Origin: JANQSP01 sp965226095
GTDB lineage: Bacteria > Bdellovibrionota > Bdellovibrionia > Bdellovibrionales > UBA1609
NCBI GenBank assembly: GCA_965226095.1
Contig: OZ245336.1
Span: forward strand, 1,426,001 to 1,490,000
Length of the DNA: 64,000 bases
Reading direction: 5' to 3'
The notes beneath the pieces were generated by a model that saw nothing but the letters and a program-made list of their open reading frames with translations, was not told the origin of the DNA and did not search any database. This document shows positions 51,847 to 60,899 of the stretch, piece by piece (within the stretch, counting starts at the first letter, position 1; the number at the start of each line of letters is the position of its first letter). A program made the position numbers and the translations under genes.

Positions 51847-53871
51847 TTATTTTATTTTTACCATATTATCGGGAGGTCGGAGGTTAGTCGGTAGATTTTT
51901 TATCCACTGAAAGTGATGTATCACATCCTGTATAATGACATTTTTTTCATTAAACAAAGCTGTGATAAGCCGTTGTTGTATTTCCGAATCGGGTGGTTGT
52001 ATTCGAAACAAAGCTTCTGCAGAAAGCTCTCTTACTGATGGATCTTCAAATGAATCAGTAAAAATTTTTACCAGGTTCTCAACAATAGATGTATTCACAT
52101 ATTGTGGAGAATCTTTTGTTGTGCCATTGGCTGAAGCGAAGTGTTTTAGTTCAGTTAAATTATCCATCAATTTTTTAATGGCCATTAATCTAATATTATA
52201 ATTCACTACCCCACTATTCACTGCTATTTCAGCCAGTCGTGTATTATTCAACATACCCCATTCATTAAGCGCATAAAGCATAAGCCCTTTTATAATTGGA
52301 TCCTTGTTTTCAGAATTGGCAATAAATTCAGATAAGCTGTTTTTAATAACCTCCGGCTGAGATAAGCCTGTTAAAAACTGCTGATGTCTTGGATCCGAAG
52401 AGTGATACATTTTCTTTAAACCTCTTTCTCTGGCTTCTTTTAAAACTAATTCTTCATTCTCTCCGTTTATTGCCGTTTGTGTATCAGATGTTTTGTTTGT
52501 TTTATTTTCCTTATTACTGGAATGATCCAATTTACCCCCTAGCTCAATTGGCGATTTTTCGTCAGGTTGAACTGCTGATGAGAACAATGATTCCATAGCC
52601 TCCATATTCTGCATAATCAACAAAGAGATAAATTTTATTAATTCACTTTCTTTTTGATCAGAAATAATCCCAGCCAAAATATATGGAAAAAGAAAATGAT
52701 TTTCAACATACAATCGATGTAAAGCTTTTATTCTAAGTACCTCAGGTTCTTTCTTATTAAATAGCATAAGATATAATGTATGCACTAAAGAAAATGTGGT
52801 GGAATATTCCAAAGTCAAAAATGTTTGATTGCGTGCTCGTTTCATTAAACTATCTATATTTATAAAAGCATCTTCACTCATAGTATTAAACATTTCTCTC
52901 AATGGACGATAAGTTTGTAATGAACCTAAGGACCAATCAAGAGGAGGTATCACTTCTATTTTTAAAGAAGTGGAAGCTTGCCAACCTATACGCATTCCAA
53001 AAAAAATTATATTAATTAACTCTTCTACAATAGGTTTATAATGATTATCCCTAGCGGTTAGCGCATACAATGTTTTAACTGTTGTCATAGTCATATCATG
53101 TTGTTGATTCAATTCTTCAACCGGCACATTCAACAACTTACTTATTAAAATATCTATAATTTCAGGATTAGATGTTTTGCTTTCTGCCAAAACTTGTAGA
53201 GCAGGTATTTGTACAGATTCAGGCTGTTTTTTATCAACTATGATTTCCTTTAACATATTTATGACACTTGGAGCTTTTATTAGATTCAAACCTTCTATAA
53301 TATCTCTTTTTACAATTTCTGATTCATTTTTATCAAATAATATTTTTTTTAATTGACGCAGAAATAAGACAGGAACATTTCCTATATCCATCTTTGTGTA
53401 AAAGAAACATAAAATAATAACAGCCTCTCCTCTAATACGATCATTATTTGTTTTATCAAAAAAAATCTGGTTTAATGCTGTTACAGTTTCCTTATTTGTG
53501 TATTTTTGTTTGATGGCAAGATCATTAAAATCAATCAAAATTTCTGATAGCAACTCTATAGCAGATTCACGAATAATATCGCCTTCTTTCTTATTTAATA
53601 TAATTTCCAACACTCTATGAGGTTCTTCGGTAGATATTCGCTCTCGCGATTTATCAATTAATTCCTGCTCATGAGCAGGTATATTTGATTGATCTTTAGT
53701 GTATTTCTCATCTCTTGTTATATGAGAATATTTTTTAAGTAATGAAATGAGAGAAGAATTGAAAGATGAAGAGCATTTGTTTTCTTTAGAATCAATAGCG
53801 TAACTGATTACACAAAATACAAATAAAAATACTAATATAATAAACTGCGAATCTAAGTGTTTCTTTCTCAT
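51847..53871 (-). CDS. Exported HEAT-like helical repeat protein
   Basis: From the ATG at 53871 the protein has 674 residues; the frame also opens at 53904. It has a signal peptide (FIILVFLFVFCVISYA). It reads as a run of HEAT-like helical pairs of about 35 residues (ALNQIFFDKTNNDRIRGEAV, LKKILFDKNESEIVKRDIIE, LKEIIVDKKQPESVQIPALQ, IVENLVKIFTDSFEDPSVRE). A charged non-repeat insert lies near 440-490 (NKENKTNKTSDTQTA). HEAT solenoids are protein-binding scaffolds; being exported, this one probably works in the periplasm or outside. It converges on lpdA. No catalytic motif is seen. Confidence 0.75.
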   Translation of the reverse strand: MRKKHLDSQFIILVFLFVFCVISYAIDSKENKCSSSFNSSLISLLKKYSHITRDEKYTKDQSNIPAHEQELIDKSRERISTEEPHRVLEIILNKKEGDIIRESAIELLSEILIDFNDLAIKQKYTNKETVTALNQIFFDKTNNDRIRGEAVIILCFFYTKMDIGNVPVLFLRQLKKILFDKNESEIVKRDIIEGLNLIKAPSVINMLKEIIVDKKQPESVQIPALQVLAESKTSNPEIIDILISKLLNVPVEELNQQHDMTMTTVKTLYALTARDNHYKPIVEELINIIFFGMRIGWQASTSLKIEVIPPLDWSLGSLQTYRPLREMFNTMSEDAFINIDSLMKRARNQTFLTLEYSTTFSLVHTLYLMLFNKKEPEVLRIKALHRLYVENHFLFPYILAGIISDQKESELIKFISLLIMQNMEAMESLFSSAVQPDEKSPIELGGKLDHSSNKENKTNKTSDTQTAINGENEELVLKEARERGLKKMYHSSDPRHQQFLTGLSQPEVIKNSLSEFIANSENKDPIIKGLMLYALNEWGMLNNTRLAEIAVNSGVVNYNIRLMAIKKLMDNLTELKHFASANGTTKDSPQYVNTSIVENLVKIFTDSFEDPSVRELSAEALFRIQPPDSEIQQRLITALFNEKNVIIQDVIHHFQWIKNLPTNLRPPDNMVKIK

Positions 53872-53976
53872 GATAAGCCTTGATTGATTGTCTATGAAAA
53901 ACAACTAACATAGATTACAAAGACAACCCATTACTTTGTAAGTAGTGAAAGAATTACACACTTATCATAAAAAGGA

Positions 53977-55401
53977 TTAAAGATTTTTTCTAGAACGAAC
54001 AGATAATATGTTCATACTTTCTCTGTATTTACTAATAGTTCGACGAGAGAGATGAACACCCAAATCTTTTTGCAAAGATTCTATAATCTCCTGATCAGAA
54101 ACAGGATTCTCTTTATCTTCATCTTTAATATAAGAAAGTATCTTTAACTTCACTACTTCTCCACTAATTTTTGTACCCTTGTCTGTTTCAATACCTATAT
54201 TAAAAAAATATTTTAATTCATACACACCATAAGGAGTGTGCATATATTTGTTAGTGGTTACCCGACTGATCGTGGAAATATGTAATTCTGTATTTTCTGC
54301 AATCTGCTGTAGTATGAGTGGTTGCATCCCTATAGGCCCTTTATCAAAAAATTCCTTTTGATGTTGTACAATCGCTGAAGTCACTCTAAAGATAGTTCTC
54401 TGCCTTTGATTTAAGGAACGAATAAGCCATAAAGCCGAGTTCATTTTGTGACGCAAATATCTTTGTGTGGAATCTTCAGTACCCGTCAAATTCTTACCAT
54501 CATTTAAACTGTTTCTCAACATTTGCTGATACATTCCCACCACTCTCAGATGAGGCAATCCCTCCTCATTCAAAGTCACACGATAACCATCCCGCTCCTT
54601 TGTAACATAAACATCCGGTGTAACATACTGAACTGGCTGACTGATAAACTGCCTGCCGGGTTTTGGTTCCATAGCACCGATAATTTTACACATATCCATG
54701 ATTTCCTCTATCTCCAAACCTCTTTTTTCTGCAATCAACCTGAAATTTCTTTTTTCAATATCCGGTAAATGATTCTCTATAAGAACCACCAAATCAGTAG
54801 TATCCTCTTGATTTTGTCGAGCCTGAATAAGCAAACACTCCTTTAAATCTCTGGCACCTACCCCACTGGGATCCAAAGTGTGCATCAGAGTCAAAGCTTT
54901 TTGCAAATTCTCCAAAGGCACATTAATTTCCATGGAAATTTCTTCCAAAGAATTTTTTAAATAACCCTCTTCATTTAAATAATCCACCAACAGATTTAAA
55001 TAAGATTTTTCCTGATTGGAGAAGCCACTCATTTGAATCTGCCAGATGATATGCTCGTAAAGACTTTGCTCAGTAGAGACCACATTCTCTATATTAAAAA
55101 CCCCAGAGCCGCCTCCTTTTTGGAAAGAACGTCTGGGCACACTGCTGGCGGATCCAAAATCCGTATATTCCATCCAAGTATGACGCTCAGGCATTTCTTC
55201 TTTATTGGATATCTCCTCCTGACTTTGCTCCTCCATGATTTCATGGACCTCTTCCAAAACAGGATTTTCCAGCATTTCATCCCGAACCACCTGCTCCAGT
55301 TCCATAAGCGGAAGACTTAACATTTTGATAGATTGCTGTAATTGAGGATTCATCCTTAGCTTTTGAGCTAATTTAAAACCCATTTTTAATTGTGCTGACA
55401 T
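53977..55401 (-). CDS. rpoN: RNA polymerase sigma-54 factor
   Basis: Sigma-54 directs polymerase to -24/-12 promoters and needs AAA+ activators. From the ATG at 55401 (GGAG six bases upstream) it has 474 residues. Region I is KLAQKLRMNPQLQQSIKMLSLPLMELEQ, followed by an acidic region II. The core-binding domain follows, and the C-terminal RpoN box reads LSRRTISKYRE near the end. A TTG at 55413 could extend it by four residues, but the ATG is better placed. It lies 171 bp downstream of the glt/agl-like cluster on the same strand. Confidence 0.97.
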   Translation of the reverse strand: MSAQLKMGFKLAQKLRMNPQLQQSIKMLSLPLMELEQVVRDEMLENPVLEEVHEIMEEQSQEEISNKEEMPERHTWMEYTDFGSASSVPRRSFQKGGGSGVFNIENVVSTEQSLYEHIIWQIQMSGFSNQEKSYLNLLVDYLNEEGYLKNSLEEISMEINVPLENLQKALTLMHTLDPSGVGARDLKECLLIQARQNQEDTTDLVVLIENHLPDIEKRNFRLIAEKRGLEIEEIMDMCKIIGAMEPKPGRQFISQPVQYVTPDVYVTKERDGYRVTLNEEGLPHLRVVGMYQQMLRNSLNDGKNLTGTEDSTQRYLRHKMNSALWLIRSLNQRQRTIFRVTSAIVQHQKEFFDKGPIGMQPLILQQIAENTELHISTISRVTTNKYMHTPYGVYELKYFFNIGIETDKGTKISGEVVKLKILSYIKDEDKENPVSDQEIIESLQKDLGVHLSRRTISKYRESMNILSVRSRKNL

Positions 55402-55584
55402 AAAAAACTCCAATGCTATCCTTAATTATCTTACACAGAATTTTGAAATAGTGAAAGTAAAAAAACTCTATCATTCATTGAGAAGGATAACACTTATAAA
55501 AAATCAACTTTTCAACCTATTTAATGGGATTAGTGACTGTAAAAAAGCCCTGAAAAACAAACAATGAAAAAAATTCACTGTGCT

Positions 55585-56142
55585 TTATAACATGCCATAC
55601 TTATCTTCGGATTTAACCTTTACAACAGCAAAGTTCACTTTTTTTACACCAGCTTCTGTTAAAGTATATAAAACTTTTTTAACAGATAAAAAGTCTATTT
55701 CCTTATCTACCTGCAAAGTCACACGATAATAAGGAGCCACTTCATCTCCTTTCCTCTGATCTTCATCCATTTTCTTATCTTTTTTAATTCCTGCAATAGC
55801 TTTTTGAACCACTTCCATAAGAGGTAAAATACTTAAGTCACTCACCTGCTGCACTTCTTGAAAGCTAAGGATTTTCTTTTCATTAAAAGATAAATCTTTT
55901 GTGGACAAGGCCACCACAAAAGACGGCTTTAATTCTTTCACTGATGAAGCCTGAGGCAAATCAATCTGCTCAACAATAGGTAATATCTGATTAGTGGAGG
56001 CATAATTTTGAAGTAAAAACACCACTAACACTGTAAACATATCCACCATAGCTGTTAACTGTAAGGCAGCTACAACATTTCTTTTTGCACCACCTGCTTT
56101 TCGCCCATGTCGATTTCTTTTTCCTGGAACATAAATAGCCAT
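55585..56142 (-). CDS. TolR/ExbD-family motor protein (AglS/AglQ-like)
   Basis: The 185-residue protein has a short basic N-terminus and a single membrane span with the proton-path Asp (ALQLTAMVDMFTVLVVFLL). A periplasmic domain follows (LSTKDLSFNEKKILSFQEVQ...YRVTLQVDKEIDFLSVKKVLYTL). It uses proton motive force with the TolQ-like neighbour. Its start overlaps the last base of the preceding TolR-like gene. Two TolR-type proteins in a row after TolQ parallels Myxococcus AglR-AglQ-AglS; orthology is inference. Confidence 0.88.
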   Translation of the reverse strand: MAIYVPGKRNRHGRKAGGAKRNVVAALQLTAMVDMFTVLVVFLLQNYASTNQILPIVEQIDLPQASSVKELKPSFVVALSTKDLSFNEKKILSFQEVQQVSDLSILPLMEVVQKAIAGIKKDKKMDEDQRKGDEVAPYYRVTLQVDKEIDFLSVKKVLYTLTEAGVKKVNFAVVKVKSEDKYGML

Positions 56143-56621
56143 TACTGCATATCTCCTGTAGCAATTGTAATTTCCGGAAAACCTCCATTAAGTAGAGCAT
56201 CCATTGCCGCAATGAGATGTTCATACTTTACCTTGTCACGGGAAGCCACTACAACATCGTTTTTTTCAGGATATACCTCTTTGATTTCCTTAATTTTTTT
56301 AAACAAAACTTGTTCATTGTATTGTTTATTGTTAATTAGAGGAATCTCAAATCGCTCCTTACCAATGAGAACATTAAAACCATTTTCCAACACATTCACT
56401 CGAAAAGGAATATGCGCATAAGGAGGCACTTCCTTCATAGGCTCCGCTTCTGTTTTTTTGGCATAGAGAGAACTCCCCAGTTGAATCATAGAGATTTGTG
56501 TCCACACGGCAGTAATCAACAAGAAGATAATACACACACTCATCAAATCAATAAAAGGAACAAGATTTAATTCAACAGCAATCTCTTTTTTATCGCTACC
56601 CATTTCCCGAACATGAGCCAT
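56142..56621 (-). CDS. TolR/ExbD-family motor protein (AglQ/AglS-like)
   Basis: The 159-residue protein has one membrane span with the conserved Asp (ELNLVPFIDLMSVCIIFLL) and a periplasmic ExbD domain ending FPEITIATGDMQ. GGAGGG precedes the ATG at 56621. It lies 24 bp after the TolQ gene and one base overlaps the next TolR-like gene. It would form the stator with TolQ and transmit proton flow to the periplasmic Glt-like proteins. Confidence 0.88.
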   Translation of the reverse strand: MAHVREMGSDKKEIAVELNLVPFIDLMSVCIIFLLITAVWTQISMIQLGSSLYAKKTEAEPMKEVPPYAHIPFRVNVLENGFNVLIGKERFEIPLINNKQYNEQVLFKKIKEIKEVYPEKNDVVVASRDKVKYEHLIAAMDALLNGGFPEITIATGDMQ

Positions 56622-56645
56622 TTTTTAACCCTCCAAGTCCACTCA

Positions 56646-57341
56646 CTACTGGCTTTGCTTAGTATAAATTTTATCCCTGTTGGACACCACACAATTCATT
56701 AAGTTCATAGAACTTTCCAAAAGATCATTCGTCACCCGTCCAATCCTAATTTGAAAAAAACCATAAGCGGTAATTGCTACAATAGCCACAGATAACCCAA
56801 AAGCTGTGCAATTCAAAGCTTCTGAAATTCCCTTGGACAATACAGCCGCCTTGGTAGCTGCATCCACTTCCGCAACACCACCAAAAGATCGAATCAAACC
56901 AACAATTGTACCTAGCAAACCAATCAACACACTAATATTTCCAAAGACAGCTAAAAAAGCAGTCCAACCTTCAAAGCGTGGGGTTTCCCGTAAAACCGCC
57001 GCATCCATCGCTACCTGCACTTCTTCATCCGGTCTCTTATTCATCACCTGCACCAAACCCGCTTTCAAAGTATTTGTTAAGGGCGCGGGACTGGTATCAC
57101 AAAAGGCAACAGCCTGACGAACATTACCCTGCAACAGTAAGCCGAAAATGTTTTCACTCACATTGTCCTTATCCAGACTGAGAGTTTTTAAACTGAAAAA
57201 CCTTTCAATAATTAAAAATAAGACCATAAAACCACAGGCGGCAATAAAATACATCGCAAAACCCCCTTCACAAAAGGCCTTACTGATAAAATTACCGCTG
57301 GCTTCACATTTATTTAACATTTCTATTGTTTTTTCTTCCAA
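56646..57341 (-). CDS. TolQ/ExbB/MotA-family motor protein (AglR-like)
   Basis: The 231-residue inner-membrane protein has three spans: MYFIAACGFMVLFLIIERFF, then FLAVFGNISVLIGLLGTIVGL with the conserved GTI motif, and ALNCTAFGLSVAIVAITAYGFF. It forms the proton channel with the TolR-like proteins that follow. The start is TTG at 57341 with a perfect AGGAGG seven bases upstream. By family and order it corresponds to AglR, the gliding-motor TolQ homologue of Myxococcus. Confidence 0.92.
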   Translation of the reverse strand: MEEKTIEMLNKCEASGNFISKAFCEGGFAMYFIAACGFMVLFLIIERFFSLKTLSLDKDNVSENIFGLLLQGNVRQAVAFCDTSPAPLTNTLKAGLVQVMNKRPDEEVQVAMDAAVLRETPRFEGWTAFLAVFGNISVLIGLLGTIVGLIRSFGGVAEVDAATKAAVLSKGISEALNCTAFGLSVAIVAITAYGFFQIRIGRVTNDLLESSMNLMNCVVSNRDKIYTKQSQ

Positions 57342-57390
57342 GGTCGTACCTCCTGTTAGTATTTAACCATAAAATAAACCCAAAATAAAA

Positions 57391-59730
57391 TTAAAAGACA
57401 AATGGCACACTCACTGAACCAATTTGTCCTTTTTGTAAACCTGTTCCTGTAAAACGCATGTTTTTTATCTTACTCATTATACAGCGAGCCAATACAGCAC
57501 TGTTTGATGTATTTTTCTTTGCTCTCACCTTTTGTACCCTCTCATTTATAATTTCCCATCCAACCAACACTGTACCTGAAATATCCGGATTATTCTGTCT
57601 AGCGGTACTAATACAGGATTCCAGTGTATATTTATGCCGTCGAATCACTCGCAAAATAGCATCTCGATCAATACCTCCATCAACAGCCAGATCAGAAACT
57701 CCAACTTCCAACTGTACTGAACCTTTACTACCCAAACTGCCACCTCGACCAGTGCCTCTACCACCGCCACCTCGACCTCTTGTTTTGATACCTGCCGACG
57801 CACCTAATAAAGCCGTACCTGTTCCACCAGCACCTGCATTTTTAAACTTTGTTCCAATACCATCTCCTTTATAAGAATCTTTTTGCCCGGCAAATCCCGT
57901 TGCCTGATCCGCTAATCCTGCTAACTCCCCTGTACCGGAGTAAGCTTTATCCAATACAGTTTGAGTCCCTTTAGAACCAAATACCCCCAGCAAACCCATT
58001 TTAGTTGGATCCGGACGAGGAGGTTTAGGAGGAGCACCTGCTTTTTTAGTTTTTACTGATCCTCCAGGACGAGCAGAAGTGATCGTTTTTTTCTTGGATT
58101 TGGCTTTAGGCTTGGGAGCTACTTGAGCAAGTTTTCCGGCCTTGCTCGGTTTTTTAATTCCAGTGATTTTCTTTTTTGGAGCCTTTTTTATAGGTACAGA
58201 AAACTCTCTTTTCTTTCTTACTTTCTTGGCCATTTTTAAACGAACCGGTGGACGATATTTTTTCTTAAATTCAATAGTTACATTTCTGATACCTTCCTCT
58301 TCAAGATCCTCTTTCGAATCTAAAAACTGAGGAGAAAACAAACCAATATAAAATACCAGAAGACACATAAAAAAACAGGACATCATAATACCTGTCATCT
58401 CCGATGCACTAAAGTTAAATAGAGAACCCGTCAGTGCTGTTTGCACTCTATTGACGAAACGAACATATACACTTAAACAATTACCAAATTCCAATTTAAT
58501 AAGTTGTTTTTGCTGTAAAGTCACACCACCTTGTGCATTCATTAAACCTTTGGACATTAATTGTTTTAAAGAATATTTACCCTGCTTATTAAATACTGTT
58601 GCTTGAACACCATCAGATATACCAATATTCACACTACTGTTGATTTCCAATAAAGGGTATTTAGGTATACTCAATAAATTAGGTAAACAAATACTGGCTG
58701 TTGAATCGGATCCAAAACTGACTTCCTTTTCCTTATAAAAATGACTCATGTTAAGAATTCTTTCTTTCCAGGCAACAATAACTTCCACAATTGGACCACT
58801 TCCCAAGGATAAATTTTTATCCAAATCTTTAATAGAGCTGGGAGGGGCATAAGTTCCAAAATCAGCTGGACGAATTTCTTCAGCTTGCTGTTCCATAGAA
58901 GAATCCGACAACTCCTGAAAAGAAGGTAAATCCTCAGGAATACCTTCAGTATTTATATTTTGCACAACTTCAGATGACTGAGCAGGAACCTGAAAAGAGG
59001 AGGATGGCGGTGGCGGCGGCTCAACATCTTGATCATCTTGAACCAACTTGGACGGTTTTATTGAAAATACAGGATCCTGTGGTACTTCTTCCTTTGATTC
59101 CACATCTAAAGGAAAAGTAGGGACCGCACTTTCTGAACTTACAGCACTTTCTGAACTTACAGGACTTTCTGAACTTACAGGAGTTTCTGAACTTACAGCA
59201 CTTTCTGAACTTACAGGACTTTCTGAACTTACAGGAGTTTCTGAACTTACAGGAGTTTCTGAACTTACAGGAGTTTCTGAACTTACAGGAGTTTCTGAAC
59301 TTACAGGAGTTTCTTCAACTGCTGGTATGGGAGCAACTTCCTCTGTTGTTTCCTCAGATTTCTCACTGATGAGTTCCTGGTCTTCGGAACTCTTTGGAGG
59401 TTGCTCAGGATCTGTACGAGCAAAAGGCACATTGATATAAAATTGAATATTAAAATTCCCAATAGTAATTTGATCTCCATGATTTAAAGGCTCTTCCAAA
59501 ATTTTATGACCATTCACAAAAGTTCCAGTCGGGGAACCAAGATCAGAAATATAATATCCTGCACCTCTTTTTTCAATTAAGGTATGCCAATAACACACAC
59601 TGGGATCAGACAACACCAAAGAAGGGCCGTCCTGACTACTTCCAATACTTATTTGATCAGCAAAAAATTGTTTATTACAATAAAGCTTTCCTGATCGAAA
59701 TACTTTTAAAAACAATGGCTGATTGGCCAA
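57391..59730 (-). CDS. FHA-domain protein with TonB-like C-terminus (GltG/PglI-like)
   Basis: The 779-residue protein has an N-terminal FHA domain (about 20-105: ISIGSSQDG, SDLGSPTGTFVNGHKI), which binds phosphothreonine. A linker with eleven PVSSET-type hexamers (about 140-205) and a Pro run (EPPPPPSS) come next, then a second FHA-like fold (about 310-420). A single membrane span (MMSCFFMCLLVFYIGLF, about 450) leads to a Lys/Pro/Ala periplasmic stretch, a Gly-rich segment, and a TonB/AgmX-type C-terminal domain (RVIRRHKYTLESCI, GTVLVGWEI, KIKNMRFTG). It links cytoplasmic signals to the envelope, as in Myxococcus GltG. The TTG start has AGGGGG upstream. Confidence 0.85.
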   Translation of the reverse strand: MANQPLFLKVFRSGKLYCNKQFFADQISIGSSQDGPSLVLSDPSVCYWHTLIEKRGAGYYISDLGSPTGTFVNGHKILEEPLNHGDQITIGNFNIQFYINVPFARTDPEQPPKSSEDQELISEKSEETTEEVAPIPAVEETPVSSETPVSSETPVSSETPVSSETPVSSESPVSSESAVSSETPVSSESPVSSESAVSSESAVPTFPLDVESKEEVPQDPVFSIKPSKLVQDDQDVEPPPPPSSSFQVPAQSSEVVQNINTEGIPEDLPSFQELSDSSMEQQAEEIRPADFGTYAPPSSIKDLDKNLSLGSGPIVEVIVAWKERILNMSHFYKEKEVSFGSDSTASICLPNLLSIPKYPLLEINSSVNIGISDGVQATVFNKQGKYSLKQLMSKGLMNAQGGVTLQQKQLIKLEFGNCLSVYVRFVNRVQTALTGSLFNFSASEMTGIMMSCFFMCLLVFYIGLFSPQFLDSKEDLEEEGIRNVTIEFKKKYRPPVRLKMAKKVRKKREFSVPIKKAPKKKITGIKKPSKAGKLAQVAPKPKAKSKKKTITSARPGGSVKTKKAGAPPKPPRPDPTKMGLLGVFGSKGTQTVLDKAYSGTGELAGLADQATGFAGQKDSYKGDGIGTKFKNAGAGGTGTALLGASAGIKTRGRGGGGRGTGRGGSLGSKGSVQLEVGVSDLAVDGGIDRDAILRVIRRHKYTLESCISTARQNNPDISGTVLVGWEIINERVQKVRAKKNTSNSAVLARCIMSKIKNMRFTGTGLQKGQIGSVSVPFVF
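59106..59315 (-). repeat. 18-bp coding minisatellite
   Basis: About eleven tandem 18-bp units (TTCTGAACTTACAGGAGT and variants) encode hexapeptides PVSSET, PVSSES and AVSSES in the linker of the FHA protein. The unit keeps the frame, so linker length could vary between strains. Confidence 0.9.
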
Positions 59731-59748
59731 AATACCCCCTAAAGTATT

Positions 59749-60021
59749 TTACATTTCCCTTGCGGTTCTTCGCATTTCTGGTAAAAAGTTTTTTCTAAAC
59801 TTAATTAAGCGTCCATAATTAACATCTTTTTTTTGAAACAAATTAAAAATACCTGGACTGGATGGACCACCATGCAATAACTCATCTTCAAAGTTAATAG
59901 TCACTTTCTTCGGTGTTCTTCTCTTACTTCTTTTTTTCTTAGCTTCCACTGTGCCAGATAAAAGAAATAAAGTTAAAGCAATAGAAAATAACCAACAATA
60001 TTTTTTCTTTTTTGTTTTCAT
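59749..60021 (-). CDS. Small exported basic protein (GltF position)
   Basis: From the ATG at 60021 (GGAGTG just upstream) the protein has 90 residues; a GTG nine bases earlier overlaps the ribosome-binding site and is unlikely. The signal peptide ends LSGTVEA, followed by a Lys/Arg-rich stretch (KKKRSKRRTPKKV) and an acidic-to-basic tail. No domain is recognised. It lies between the TPR protein and the FHA/TonB protein, the place of gltF in Myxococcus, but residue-level homology cannot be judged here. Confidence 0.75.
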   Translation of the reverse strand: MKTKKKKYCWLFSIALTLFLLSGTVEAKKKRSKRRTPKKVTINFEDELLHGGPSSPGIFNLFQKKDVNYGRLIKFRKNFLPEMRRTAREM

Positions 60022-60036
60022 TTTAAACACTCCATC

Positions 60037-60897
60037 TCATTTCATAGATTCCAAATATTTCTTTAAACTTCTAATCTTCCTGGTATAAAGTCCTGAGCTA
60101 TCTAGGAAATCCACTCTCTTTAAAGTTTTTAAAGCTCGTTCTTTCTTTTTCAAATTTCTTCCTATAAGGATAGCATGATTCATCACCAATTCCACTTCCT
60201 TTGGATTATTCTTAATTAACTCTCTAAAAACTCTATCAGCTTTTCTAAAATTTCCAGACCATGATAAAGCAACTGCATAATTGTTACCTGTCTTAACAAC
60301 TTGAGGATGCGTTACAGACAACTCTTCTTTAGTACCATTATAAGCCAACCCTAAATAATCCAAAGCAGAACGATAGTTATATCCTTGTATATATAAGGAA
60401 CCTAAATTACCAGCCGCAAAAAAATTTTTTCTCTCATACTTTAAACTCTTTTTAAAAGATAATGCCGCTGTGTCTATCTCACCCTCCTTCAACAAAATCA
60501 AACCCATATTGTTATGTATAGAAGAGTTTTCAGAATAATATTTTAAAGCTCTGGTAAATATAATTTTAGCCATTTGATATCGACCTGTTTCCAAGTAGTA
60601 AGTGCCCAAACTTAACAAAGCTACTTTATTTTTAGAATCAAAATTTAAAATCCTGGCACCTAAAGCAGTAATACGATCTTCATTTTCCCGGGTTTTCTTA
60701 ATTTCTTTCAGTTCCTGTTCCCATTGTTTCACTTGTTGTTCTCTTATTCTCTTTCTGTCTTTTTCGCTTCTACCAACATCCACACTACTTACATCCCTGG
60801 AATCTTCAGCACCACCAACTTCAGCACCACCAACTTCAGGCATAAAAACTACAGCGATCATAAAAAATAAAAACATTTGTAAAAAACTCTTAAACAC
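60037..60897 (-). CDS. TPR-repeat exported protein (GltE/AglT-like)
   Basis: A GTG at 60897, seven bases after GGGAG, gives 286 residues. The frame also includes TTG at 60915 and ATG at 60876. The signal peptide ends near VVFMPEVGG, followed by a tandem EVGGAEVGGAE and a charged coiled segment (SEKDRKRIREQQVKQWEQELK). Four or more TPRs follow (ALLSLGTYYLETGRYQMAKIIFTRAL, IHNNMGLILLKEGEIDTAALSFKKSL, FFAAGNLGSLYIQGYNYRSALDYL). The start lies just beyond the stop of the larger TPR gene upstream. Confidence 0.85.
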   Translation of the reverse strand: MFKSFLQMFLFFMIAVVFMPEVGGAEVGGAEDSRDVSSVDVGRSEKDRKRIREQQVKQWEQELKEIKKTRENEDRITALGARILNFDSKNKVALLSLGTYYLETGRYQMAKIIFTRALKYYSENSSIHNNMGLILLKEGEIDTAALSFKKSLKYERKNFFAAGNLGSLYIQGYNYRSALDYLGLAYNGTKEELSVTHPQVVKTGNNYAVALSWSGNFRKADRVFRELIKNNPKEVELVMNHAILIGRNLKKKERALKTLKRVDFLDSSGLYTRKIRSLKKYLESMK

Positions 60898-60899
60898 TT

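Noticed and set aside
59106..59315. Short regular repeats resembling a repeat array, with an open plus-strand frame at 59048-59440
   Set aside because: The 18-bp units encode a linker of the minus-strand FHA protein. The plus-strand frame is a shadow with low-complexity product and no ribosome-binding site.
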